DNA of 64,000 nt from Caprella mutica. Its lineage: Eukaryota > Arthropoda > Malacostraca > Amphipoda > Caprellidae. Positions within the stretch are counted from its first letter, which is position 1, and each line of letters starts with the position of its first letter. The stretch is from NCBI GenBank assembly GCA_947561585.1, contig CANNZV010001596.1:1-64000 (forward strand), written 5' to 3'. Position numbers and translations under genes: made by a program. The notes beneath the pieces are model-generated. The model made no database searches. It saw only the letters and a list, made by a program, of their open reading frames with translations, and was not told the DNA's origin. Below are positions 32,655-42,930 of this stretch, one piece after another.

Positions 32655-32836
32655 TGTGACCCTGCAATATTAGATTACATATTATATCTAATGTACTATA
32701 CAGCGGGTTAAATAGTTATTTGTATATAAGGATTTTGCTATGGTTGTTTGTGCAGTGTACGGATGCCATGAAAAAAGTATTTAACCCGCTCTATAGTATA
32801 TACGTAGAGTATGTAATTTAATATTGCAGGGTCACA
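32655..32836. mobile_element. family G MITE with THAP-like reading frame start
   Basis: Left TGTGACCCTGCAATATTAGA and reverse-complemented right TGTGACCCTGCAATATTAAA begin inverted repeats of about 60 bp that run to AGCGGGTTAAATA on both sides. The element is 182 bp. Its non-inverted centre, about 32718-32775, holds a short plus-strand frame (32740-32784). The element is too short to be autonomous. Confidence 0.88.
32740..32784 (+). pseudogene. possible 5' stub of a THAP zinc-finger transposase gene
   Basis: Fourteen codons then TAA read MVVCAVYGCHEKSI. THAP domains (C2CH zinc fingers found in P-type and other transposases) usually begin at the start methionine with C-x(2-4)-C inside a C-x-x-Y/x-G-C context, which fits CAVYGC here. 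The stub enters the right inverted repeat immediately, as expected if the MITE arose by internal deletion of a THAP-bearing autonomous element. At 14 residues chance cannot be excluded. The second half of the finger (C-x2-H) is absent. Confidence 0.4.
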
Positions 32837-33721
32837 TCCGTGTGTTCGTATGTGTGTATTTGTTTATGCGCAGAAGAGTTTAAAACTCGTATAAAGGCGT
32901 AGAATACCTTGTGAGGTAAATATCTTGGTTAGAATATGTGCTTAAGTCAAGCTATTGTTTCTTCACCAACTTATCATTTTGTTTTGTGTTTCACAATGAC
33001 ATGTTCAAGAGCAACTACAGAACATTAGTTTTGAAGTGTGTCATTTCTATTCATTTGTGTCAGTCGCATTAAATCATGACACAGTGATAAGAAGGTTATC
33101 TTCAAATCCTACAAATTTTTTGTCGTGTACCCAGACCAGTTTTAAAATATCTACAAACATCACAATTAGTAAAACTTCTTTTAAAAATGTGAAATTTGTA
33201 CTGAAAAATCTTTAATATTAAACTCTGAAGAAATCATTACTGTTACTCTTTCATTTGACTGTACAGTGTCAGTTTAGGAAATAATTCTAAGATTTCATCA
33301 ACTGTGTTGATGTCTGCCAACCAATTTTAGTAATTATTACCTAGATTATAATAGCGTGAGTTAGGGAGAAAGATCGATAGAAACGTTACACCAATATTAA
33401 TACCATTAAAATTAATTCCTTTAATAGAATTTTTAATTTATTTATTCAATGTATCAGTCTATGCAGAGGAGGAATTGATTCGAAAAGGAATTTAATAACA
33501 GCAAGGTATAATAGAGGTTAATTAATAAACAACCTAAATCTTAATACGGACCATGAATTGATTGGTAAGTTACACCAATATTAATACTATTGGAAAACAG
33601 TTATTTTTAACGGGCAAGTACACTAGTGAGCTAATAATAGGACTAACAAGCAATGTGTTCACTAATCGTGTCTCAGGGGATGACAAATATTTCACACCAA
33701 CAAGAAACGATAACAAGCAAA
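32837..33721. other. AT-rich spacer with a dispersed-repeat fragment
   Basis: No gene seen. Bases 33121-33190 (TCGTGTACCCAGACC, then TTAGTAAAACTTCTTTTA) resemble 700-770. The rest appears unique. Confidence 0.45.
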
Positions 33722-33930
33722 AGAATGCTAGGGACGGTTTGCTGGGGGAAAGAATGCTAGGGACGGTTTGCTGGGGGAAAGAATGCTAGGGACGGTTTGC
33801 TGGGGGAAAGAATGCTAGGGACGGTTTGCTGGGAGAAAAAATGCTAGGGGACGGTATGCTTGGGGAAATAATGCTGGGCGAATAGTGCTAGGGACGGTAT
33901 GCTGGGGGAAAGAATTCTAGGGGAAATAAT
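33722..33930. repeat. 29-bp minisatellite, about 7 copies
   Basis: AATGCTAGGGACGGTTTGCT then GGGGGAAAG starts at 33724, 33753 and so on. The first four copies are nearly identical; later ones are shortened and mutated. Confidence 0.93.
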
Positions 33931-34237
33931 GTTTGCTGGGTATGTACTCAATTATCGAGTATTTACTAAATAAATACCATTCACATTCATATGTTTTGTA
34001 TTTCAAAATATAATTAATCGAATCGATAAATAACAATATTTATATTTCCAAATTAACAGTGAATCAATTGAATTTATATTATTTTTTGATATGATACGTT
34101 ATTTTCTAGATTATTGGTTTAAAAGAATTTTATTACATATAGCCTTTTTAGTTAATATTTTACATGATATTCTGTTTGTGTTATTACTTTACATCAAATT
34201 TATATGAAAAAGATATAAAAAATATTATAAGTTATGC

Positions 34238-34396
34238 AGGGTAACGACTCAATTACCGACTGCTTACAGTTACCGTACAGTGAGTGTTACGTCATGATAG
34301 GTTAAGTAAAATTTTCAACATTCAGATTGACTAATAATTAATGTTAACGCCCCTTGTACGGTAACTGTGAGCATACGGTAATTGAGTAGTTACCCT
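34238..34396. mobile_element. family H MITE, second copy (inverted)
   Basis: Begins AGGGTAACGACTCAATTACC and ends GGTAATTGAGTAGTTACCCT. The whole element is the reverse complement of 19567-19724 with few differences; the shared centre has ATCATGATAGG-type and TTCAGATTGACTAAT segments. The right arm here (the GCATAC form) is the amplified one, the same arm as at the first locus. Confidence 0.9.
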
Positions 34397-35115
34397 ATTG
34401 AATGTTAAATGTTAACGCCCCTTGTACGGTAACTGTGAGCATACGGTAATTGAGTAGTTACCCTATTAAATATTAAATGTTAACGCCCCTTGTACGGTAA
34501 CTGTGAGCATACGGTAATTGAGTAGTTACCCTATTAAATATTAAATGTTAACGCCCCTTGTACGGTAACTGTGAGCATACGGTAATAGAGTAGTTACCCT
34601 ATTAAATATTAAATGTTAACGCCCCTTGTACGGTAACTGTGAGCATACGGTAATAGAGTAGTTACCCTATTAAATATTAACGCCCCTTGTACGGTAACTG
34701 TGAGCATACGGTAATAGAGTAGTTACCCTATTAAATGTTAACGCCCCTTGTACGGTAACTGTGAGCATACGGTAATAGAGTAGTTACCCTATTAAATGTT
34801 AACGCCCCTTGTACGGTAACTGTGAGCATACGGTAATTGAGTAGTTACCCTATTAAATGTTAATGCCCTTTGTACGGTAACTGTGAGCATACGGTAATTG
34901 AGTAGTTACCCTATTAAATATTAACGCCCCTTTTACGGTAACTGTGAGCATACGGTAATAGAGTAGTTACCCTATTAAATATTAACGCCACTTGTACGGT
35001 ACCTGTGAGCATACGGTAATTGAGTAGTTACCATATTAAATATTAAATGTTAACGCCCCTTGTACGGTACCTGTGAGCATACGGTAATTGAGTAGTTACC
35101 CTATTAAATGTTAAA
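34397..35115. repeat. 61/70-bp satellite from a MITE terminus, 11 copies (inverted)
   Basis: Units read TGTACGGTAACTGTGAGCAT, then ACGGTAATTGAGTAGTTACC, then CTATTAAATGTTAACGCCCC. They are the reverse complement of the array at 17906-19620. Several units carry the extra nine-base TATTAAATG, giving 70 bp. Both W variants of the original (AATTGAG and AATAGAG) are present. The array abuts the MITE at 34396 exactly as its counterpart does. Confidence 0.95.
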
Positions 35116-35517
35116 TGGTCACTGACCAATGTGTAACAAAGGGTTAGGTTAGCATCAAAATAATAAATTAACTGTTGTATTTAACGATCCACCGATAATT
35201 AAAACCTATTCTATATTTTGCTGCTTTATTTCATATACTCTTAATTACAATCTTCAGAAGAAAAATGAGTCAATATTTTTATTGTATATAACTTGTATAA
35301 CGACGTACAGATAATTGAAACTTGTTACAAAACTCCACTCATTCACTGCTAAATGAATGTAAAGTTGCGATGTTATAAACGAGAAACAACTTCTTACGGA
35401 GAGAAATTAATTAAAAAGAGTCGGTGGCGAAAAACAACCAACTGAGAAGGGGAAAATTAATCACTGGGGATAATTGGAGAAATAATCTGCACTCGAGAAA
35501 ATAATCACTTGATAGTT
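35116..35517. other. AT-rich spacer, nothing recognised
   Basis: Unique sequence with no gene, array or paired termini seen. Confidence 0.45.
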
Positions 35518-35598
35518 AGGGTCAAATAACGACAATTATATCGTTTTTTCTTATATGACCGAAAATGTGAAACCGGCCGATAATTCATAACTTACTCT
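35518..35598. mobile_element. family A MITE, internal-deletion derivative
   Basis: Only about 24 bases (AGGGTCAAATAACGACAATT and following) precede TATCGTTTTTTCTTATATGA and a full right arm ending CATAACTTACTCT. Most of the left arm and centre are missing, leaving 81 bp. Confidence 0.75.
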
Positions 35599-35939
35599 AG
35601 ATGATGGTATTGTTTGCCAGGAAAATGGAGTCACTTTTCTTTCTGGCTGCTTCTGCCAGTCCCTTGTATTTAATAACATAACTTTCGGCAATTTTACGAA
35701 GGTAATTATAAACTCCCTCCCATTGATTAATTGTTTCCAATGGATATAGCCTACAGATATTCTCAATAATGCTTGTTAAACAGTCTAAAGTTCAATAAAG
35801 ATAGCCAGGGGTAGACCAATAACTCAGTATGAACCCCTTCAAGGGATAATCCCATAATTCTCTTTTATCAGAAGATATAAGAATGTAAATAAAAACACCA
35901 ATTAAAAGGAATTATAAAGACTTATTTAATTAATTTAGT
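35599..35939. other. spacer with a reversed family D fragment
   Basis: Bases 35624-35676, reversed, contain AAATACAAGGGACTGGCAGA and GAAAAGTGACTCC, which match the middle of family D. The remainder is unique. A 71-codon minus frame (35551-35766) crosses the MITE end and this fragment and is not a gene. Confidence 0.65.
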
Positions 35940-36143
35940 AGGGGTTTAACGTCTGCTTCGGAACCAAAGGCCATATCGCTGACGTCAAAAGAAAGTTAAG
36001 TACAAGGGACTGGAAGAAGCAGTCAGAAAGGAAAGTGGCTCCATGAATAAAAGTCACCTACCACCAGTCGGTGACAATGCTCATGGATGCAGAAAAGCTT
36101 CTTAGTGAATGCAGTCACTTACCAAAGAATGTGACACAAGCAA
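35940..36143 (+). repeat. dispersed repeat family D, copy 3
   Basis: GGGGTTTAACGTCTGCTTCG through GTCACTTACCAAAGAATGTG and ACACAAGC matches 12319-12530 along its length. Differences are single bases and short gaps. Confidence 0.85.
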
Positions 36144-36234
36144 ATTCAAATTTAAATTAATTAAAAGCAATTAAATCCGGGAACCCATCTAATGACACAA
36201 TGTATTCATTAAATCAATACACTATCATATTTAT

Positions 36235-36432
36235 AAACAAAATTACAATGTATACAAGTTTCACGGCCCTGTAAGCTCAGAGGCTTTTAGAGCAACCTAT
36301 GTAAAAAAGGAACATTTATTTAGGGAATTATTAAAGGAAAGATTACAAATAACTTAAGTTAGACAATACGGTACTGGATGCATTAAAAATAAGAAACGAA
36401 CAAATCTATTACAATCCATCACACAATTCATT
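36235..36432 (-). other. probable 3' tail of the LINE remnant
   Basis: Read on the minus strand, the sequence after the last coding block carries GCTTACAGGGCCGTGAAACT, then an AT-rich stretch. It resembles the short untranslated tail of arthropod non-LTR retrotransposons, and its position directly downstream supports that. The end of the element is not defined. Confidence 0.45.
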
Positions 36433-36922
36433 AATGCGCCTTTTGAAGATTAAAAGACGTTTTCCATGGGCAAACTATTCCACAGTTTAACACCTCTAAA
36501 CAGAGTTTTTTTTGTGAAATAGTTCTCCTGCATCGAGGTAAAACATAGTTATTACTATTACCGGTGATATCAGAGTGTACACTGTATATATTCTAAAGAT
36601 TACAATCATACCCTGCATTCATTGTATTAAACATATACATTAGTACATGGCGCATATAAAGATAAGGTAGAGTCAATATTTTAGAAATAGTATATTGTAT
36701 GAGCATCATAAGGCAAATTATAAACATTTCGTAAACATCTTTTTTTGTAGGATAGTGATTCTGTTTGTAAGGTAATTAGGTGGGTGCACTGAACCAGGAT
36801 TCTATTGCATACGTTAGATAAGGATGGATTAATTAGTAGTACAAATTTATTATGATATCAGTGGGGAAGTGATGCTTCACTTTGTTTAATATACCGGAGG
36901 ACCTTGAAACCTTAAAGGCAAC
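36433..36922 (-). pseudogene. LINE (Jockey/CR1-type) reverse transcriptase, C-terminal remnant
   Basis: Minus-strand translation gives a chain of typical non-LTR reverse-transcriptase C-terminal blocks in the right order: KVSRSSGILNKVKHHFP, then LYY-stop-LIHPYLTYAIESW, then RCLRNVYNLPYDAHT, then NNYVLPRCRRTISQK, then LFRGVKLWNSLP. The stop at 36833-36835 and another about 26 codons later break the frame. At least three frame changes occur, two of them at A-runs (near 36745 and 36505). The catalytic palm and endonuclease are missing. The upstream side is cut by family B MITE sequence near 36923. The clade is inferred from motif style only. Confidence 0.88.
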
Positions 36923-36996
36923 TTGTTCACTCAAGACTCTACATTCACTATAGAGGAGTTCACTATAGAGGAGTTCGCTATAGAGGAATTCTATTG
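36923..36996. mobile_element. family B pogo-like terminus with 15-bp iteration
   Basis: GACTCTACATTCACTATAG leads into TTCACTATAGAGGAG starting at 36944, 36959 and 36974 (last copy TTCGCTATAGAGGAA), then TTCTATTG followed by TA. The terminus of a pogo-like element is thus tandemly copied with a strict 15-bp step. No left end is visible; it adjoins the LINE remnant. Confidence 0.8.
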
Positions 36997-38195
36997 TAAT
37001 AATAAACGAGAAGTGTACAGGTATATATCTACTGCTTACCGGGTAACAGTGTCCTAATATTACAACAATGTTGTTAAAAGTTACATTTTACTTCACACGC
37101 CCATTAATGTTTAGAGTTTCAATATTATCTTCTTTCATTCCGAGTCCAAAATTTCCGGCCACTTTCTTGATCGTAACAATCGGACAGTTTTCGCCCGAAG
37201 ACTCCCCTCTTCTCCCAAATTCGAAAATAGAGCAACTCTCACCTAGTTACAGTCACTGGATTTCGACTCACTTGTTCGAAATCTTAAAAGCTGCTAATGG
37301 CTGTGAACATTTTGGAGGTGAAAACACTTTCCCAGTCCGTAATTACCTCTTTGTGACCTTTAATGACGGGGCAGTAAGTACCAAAATCATTGGAATGAAC
37401 TGAGATTATCGCCTCTATTGCTTCTGTGAATTGAGAGACTCTTACCATGAGGAAAATGAGGAAAATAATCACCGTTTGGTGTGATTTGCAATGATGATAA
37501 TTGAAACACAAATAGGGCAAAGGAACTCTCTATCGATCAGACCCTTTACTCTCCATTAATTATCAGTGAGTAAAGGATCTATTGGACGATTGACCCTTTA
37601 CTTGCTTATGTTAGATGATAACCCTCGCAAATTGTGGAAGGTTATGTATTGGTCAGCATTAATTTATTTTTATTACTGCATTTGACCGAAAGGTTTCTGA
37701 TATGTGCTCAGAGATTCAAGATTCAATCAGTCTTCCTAATACTGTATTCATCATTTTTTCCTTATTTACAATCCCTTTTTCAAATATTAAATTATCTGAT
37801 AATTCAAAAAATCGCCCTTTTCAAGAACAGAGACCATAAATTCACTAGGATCTATCACACAGTTTCCAATATCAGCTAACTTTCTGAATCTTGAGAATTG
37901 CCCTAAATATTAACCAACCGATAGTTCTCCCGAAACATTTCGAAACAACTCTAAATGTTAGAAATACTCGAAAAACTTTCCATATAAAGCCAGAGGAGAA
38001 TTCCTTTGAAAATTCATGAAAGTCTACCTTCTCAGGAAAAAACTTATAGAACAGCCATTGGAATTTTAGAAATCTAAATGTCGCCACCTGACAATTTCTA
38101 GTAATCTTTTCGGTGAAAAATTCGTAACAATAGAAGTTAGTTTGGAAGTAGCACTGCATTTATTATGGAGAAAGAAGAGGGATAATATGCATATA
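36997..38195. other. spacer with no called gene
   Basis: This is the longest mostly unique stretch. Frames at 37068-37403 (plus, 111 codons) and 37284-37520 (minus, 78 codons) overlap and neither shows a known motif. A hairpin near 37538-37575 pairs GACCCTTTACTC with GAGTAAAGGATC, and GACCCTTTACT recurs near 37593. A loose match links 37629-37690 with 17304-17368. Confidence 0.4.
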
Positions 38196-41100
38196 GTTGT
38201 TATAGGTAGGGATAGTTATGCAGTTGTTATAGGTAGGGATAGTTTTGCAGTTGTTATAGGTAGGGATAGTTATTCAGTTGTTATAGGTAGGGATAGTTAT
38301 GCAGTTGTTATAGGTAGGGATAGTTATGCAGTTGTTATAGGTAGGGATAGTTATGCAGTTGTTATAGGTAGGGATAGTTATGCAGTTGTTATAGGTAGGG
38401 ATAGTTATGCAGTTGTTATAGGTAGGGATAGTTATGCAGTTGTTATAGGTAGGGATAGTTATGCAGTTGTTATAGGTAGGGATAGTTATGCAGTTGTTAT
38501 AGGTAGGGATAGTTATGCAGTTGTTATAGGTAGGGATAGTTATGCAGTTGTTATAGGTAGGGACAGTTATGCAGTTGTTATAGGTAGGGATAGTTATGCA
38601 GTTGTTATAGGTAGGGATAGTTATGCAGTTGTTATAGGTAGGGATAGTTATGCAGTTGTTATAGGTAGGGATAGTTATGCAGTTGTTATAGGTAGGGATA
38701 GTTATGCAGTTGTTATAGGTAGGGATAGTTATGCAGTTGTTATAGGTAGGGATAGTTATGCAGTTGTTATAGGTAGGGATAGTTATGCAGTTGTTATAGG
38801 TAGGGATAGTTATGCAGTTGTTATAGGTAGGGATAGTTATGCAGTTGTTATAGGTAGGGATAGTTATGCAGTTGTTATAGGTAGGGATAGTTATGCAGTT
38901 GTTATAGGTAGGGATAGTTATGCAGTTGTTATAGGTAGGGATAGTTATGCAGTTGTTATAGGTAGGGATAGTTATGCAGTTGTTATAGGTAGGGATAGTT
39001 ATGCAGTTGTTATAGGTAGGGATAGTTATGCAGTTGTTATAGGTAGGGATAGTTATGCAGTTGTTATAGGTAGGGATAGTTATGCAGTTGTTATAGGTAG
39101 GGATAGTTATGCAGTTGTTATAGGTAGGGATAGTTATGCAGTTGTTATAGGTAGGGATAGTTATGCAGTTGTTATAGGTAGGGATAGTTATGCAGTTGTT
39201 ATAGGTAGGGATAGTTATGCAGTTGTTATAGGTAGGGATAGTTATGCAGTTGTTATAGGTAGGGATAGTTATGCAGTTGTTATAGGTAGGGATAGTTATG
39301 CAGTTGTTATAGGTAGGGATAGTTATGCAGTTGTTATAGGTAGGGATAGTTATGCAGTTGTTATAGGTAGGGATAGTTATGCAGTTGTTATAGGTAGGGA
39401 TAGTTATGCAGTTGTTATAGGTAGGGATAGTTATGCAGTTGTTATAGGTAGGGATAGTTATGCAGTTGTTATAGGTAGGGATAGTTATGCAGTTGTTATA
39501 GGTAGGGATAGTTATGCAGTTGTTATAGGTAGGGATAGTTATGCAGTTGTTATAGGTAGGGATAGTTATGCAGTTGTTATAGGTAGGGATAGTTATGCAG
39601 TTGTTATAGGTAGGGATAGTTATGCAGTTGTTATAGGTAGGGATAGTTATGCAGTTGTTATAGGTAGGGATAGTTATGCAGTTGTTATAGGTAGGGATAG
39701 TTATGCAGTTGTTATAGGTAGGGATAGTTATGCAGTTGTTATAGGTAGGGATAGTTATGCAGTTGTTATAGGTAGGGATAGTTATGCAGTTGTTATAGGT
39801 AGGGATAGTTATGCAGTTGTTATAGGTAGGGATAGTTATGCAGTTGTTATAGGTAGGGATAGTTATGCAGTTGTTATAGGTAGGGATAGTTATGCAGTTG
39901 TTATAGGTAGGGATAGTTATGCAGTTGTTATAGGTAGGGATAGTTATGCAGTTGTTATAGGTAGGGATAGTTATGCAGTTGTTATAGGTAGGGATAGTTA
40001 TGCAGTTGTTATAGGTAGGGATAGTTATGCAGTTGTTATAGGTAGGGATAGTTATGCAGTTGTTATAGGTAGGGATAGTTATGCAGTTGTTATAGGTAGG
40101 GATAGTTATGCAGTTGTTATAGGTAGGGATAGTTATGCAGTTGTTATAGGTAGGGATAGTTATGCAGTTGTTATAGGTAGGGATAGTTATGCAGTTGTTA
40201 TAGGTAGGGATAGTTATGCAGTTGTTATAGGTAGGGATAGTTATGCAGTTGTTATAGGTAGGGATAGTTATGCAGTTGTTATAGGTAGGGATAGTTATGC
40301 AGTTGTTATAGGTAGGGATAGTTATGCAGTTGTTATAGGTAGGGATAGTTATGCAGTTGTTATAGGTAGGGATAGTTATGCAGTTGTTATAGGTAGGGAT
40401 AGTTATGCAGTTGTTATAGGTAGGGATAGTTATGCAGTTGTTATAGGTAGGGATAGTTATGCAGTTGTTATAGGTAGGGATAGTTATGCAGTTGTTATAG
40501 GTAGGGATAGTTATGCAGTTGTTATAGGTAGGGATAGTTATGCAGTTGTTATAGGTAGGGATAGTTTTGCAGTTGTTATAGGTAGGGATAGTTTTGCAGT
40601 TGTTATAGGTAGGGATAGTTATGCAGTTGTTATAGGTAGGGATAGTTATGCAGTTGTTATAGGTAGGGATAGTTATGCAGTTGTTATAGGTAGGGATAGT
40701 TATGCAGTTGTTATAGGTAGGGATAGTTATGCAGTTGTTATAGGTAGGGATAGTTATGCAGTTGTTATAGGTAGGGATAGTTATGCAGTTGTTATAGGTA
40801 GGGATAGTTATGCAGTTGTTATAGGTAGGGATAGTTATGCAGTTGTTATAGGTAGGGATAGTTATGCAGTTGTTATAGGTAGGGATAGTTATGCAGTTGT
40901 TATAGGTAGGGATAGTTATGCAGTTGTTATAGGTAGGGATAGTTATGCAGTTGTTATAGGTAGGGATAGTTATGCAGTTGTTATAGGTAGGGATAGTTAT
41001 GCAGTTGTTATAGGTAGGGATAGTTATGCAGTTGTTATAGGTAGGGATAGTTATGCAGTTGTTATAGGTAGGGATAGTTATGCAGTTGTTATAGGTAGGG

Positions 41101-41696
41101 ATAGTTATGCAGTTGTTATAGGTAGGGATAGTTTTGCAGTTGTTATAGGTAGGGATAGTTATGCAGTTGTTATAGGTAGGGATAGTTATGCAGTTGTTAT
41201 AGGTAGGGATAGTTATGCAGTTGTTATAGGTAGGGATAGTTATGCAGTTGTTATAGGTAGGGATAGTTATGCAGTTGTTATAGGTAGGGATAGTTATGCA
41301 GTTGTTATAGGTAGGGATAGTTATGCAGTTGTTATAGGTAGGGATAGTTATGCAGTTGTTATAGGTAGGGATAGTTATGCAGTTGTTATAGGTAGGGATA
41401 GTTTTGCAGTTGTTATAGGTAGGGATAGTTTTGCAGTTGTTATAGGTAGGGATAGTTATGCAGTTGTTATAGGTAGGGATAGTTATGCAGTTGTTATAGG
41501 TAGGGATAGTTTTGCAGTTGTTATAGGTAGGGATAGTTATGCAGTTGTTATAGGTAGGGATAGTTATGCAGTTGTTATAGGTAGGGATAGTTATGCAGTT
41601 GTTATAGGTAGGGATAGTTATGCAGTTGTTATAGGTAGGGATAGTTATGCAGTTGTTATAGGTAGGGATAGTTATGCAGTTGTTATAGGTAGGTAT
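38196..41696. repeat. 27-bp satellite, about 130 near-identical copies
   Basis: The unit is GTTATAGGTAGGGATAGTTA plus TGCAGTT. Over 3.5 kb almost the only change is TAT to TTT (near 38244, 40564, 40591, 41131, 41401, 41428 and 41509), plus single changes near 38274 (GCA to TCA) and 38564 (GAT to GAC). Open frames of about 1,200 codons exist on both strands (VVIGRDSYA on plus, NCITIPTYN on minus). Most variants change the amino acid and nothing upstream looks like a gene start, so I call a recently spread satellite and not a protein. Confidence 0.96.
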
Positions 41697-41997
41697 AACC
41701 ATACTAAATATATAGAGAAGAATATCAAGTAAAATATTGGAACATCCGAAAATATTCTGTGTGACGTCACACAAAATATTTTCCATTTGATTTTAATAAC
41801 AAATATGCTATTATTAAGTTAAATGTGCATTTTCATGGAAATTAACTTAAACAAAATTGTGTTTTTATCACGTTTTACACTCCAGTCACTTATAATATTC
41901 AACTAATAATACTTCTAATATTTGATAGAACTCTGTGTAACGTCATTTGTTTACATCGTTTCTGAAGAACGGATCAAGTTTACCGTCAATGAATTCC
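41697..41997. other. AT-rich spacer, nothing recognised
   Basis: Unique sequence with a small palindrome-like TGTGTGACGTCACACA core near 41758-41773. No gene seen. Confidence 0.45.
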
Positions 41998-42160
41998 AAA
42001 ATCATAGATCTTGAAACTATCACAGACGATATGAAATTAAATCGAATACTACATACCGCTGATGTAGAACCATTCAATACTCTTTAATTCTCTCCGTCTA
42101 TAATATTTTCGGGATCTACGGTCTTAAAAGCATATTGTAACAACCCTAGAACTCATGACG
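41998..42160. mobile_element. family F MITE, left-truncated copy
   Basis: AATCATAGATCTTGAAACTA, ATCGAATACTACATACCGCT and the right arm GGATCTACGG...AAAAGCATATTGTAACAA match 25407-25572. The outer left arm (GTTGTGAC) is missing. Confidence 0.75.
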
Positions 42161-42301
42161 CAAGCATCTCCAAAGAATTCATTCCAAACTTATCCTCTCT
42201 AGACTATCTGCATGTAGTTTGCAAAAAAATGTAGCACAATTTTTTTTTTCATATTAGCTGACAAAATAAATTTGTCTCCCAAAAACCGTACGGAATATAT
42301 A

Positions 42302-42475
42302 GAGTAGAGCAAGACTCCTCTATAGTGAATGTAGAGTCATGAGTAAGAGAGTGAACATATTTTCTTTAGATCAGTTTTAGAAAACTGACGGCATTCATGG
42401 CAGACTAAATTAAATTTGCTCACTATACGGGATACTTTTCTGACTAAGGACTCTACATTCACTATAGAGGAGTCC
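42302..42475. mobile_element. family B pogo-like MITE, complete copy
   Basis: Left GACTCCTCTATAGTGAATGT and right ACATTCACTATAGAGGAGTC are perfect inverted repeats that continue inward (AGAGTCATGAGTAAGAGAGT against CTGACTAAGGACTCT). The centre TTTTAGAAAACTGACGGCAT matches the copy at 9780-9994. There is no frame in about 174 bp. Confidence 0.85.
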
Positions 42476-42930
42476 TAATGTATTAAATAATGAGTAATTT
42501 ATATCTTTTAAATTAGTAACTCTGAATCAATATATCTGTAACTATTAACTCTCTCACTCACTTTCTCTTCACCAGGTGTAACTCTCATCAGAAACTCACC
42601 TGTGGAGAAAAAAATATAGTATTAATTTATAAATTGAAGAGAATTTAATTTTTTTAAATATTTTAACAAAAATTGGAAAGTTTATAAAAGTTTTCATTGC
42701 TAAGAAATTAAATGAATAGTGCTAATTCAATTGCCAGAATATTAATCACTATAATGAATATATAATATTTGCGAATAATAATTGAACAATATAATAAGCA
42801 AATCCGACCAAAGAAAGCATAAGTAACTATTGAGAGATAAAAAAAAAAGAACTGACAATTATGATTGCTTTCTCACTTAGGAATAAATGAAAACACAGGT
42901 GAAGATAAAAAAATGCACAGAGGGGAAAAG
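42476..42930. other. AT-rich spacer, nothing recognised
   Basis: Unique AT-rich sequence before a small array. No gene seen. Confidence 0.45.

Noticed and set aside
37068..37520. Possible exon or small gene (plus 111 codons, overlapping minus 78 codons)
   Set aside because: No recognisable motif and no convincing splice pattern; overlapping frames of similar length on both strands look like chance.
38142..41732. Open frame of 1,196 codons on plus (and 1,170 on minus)
   Set aside because: It is entirely a 27-bp tandem repeat that is open on both strands. Most variants are amino-acid changing, and no gene-like start, signal or flank is seen.
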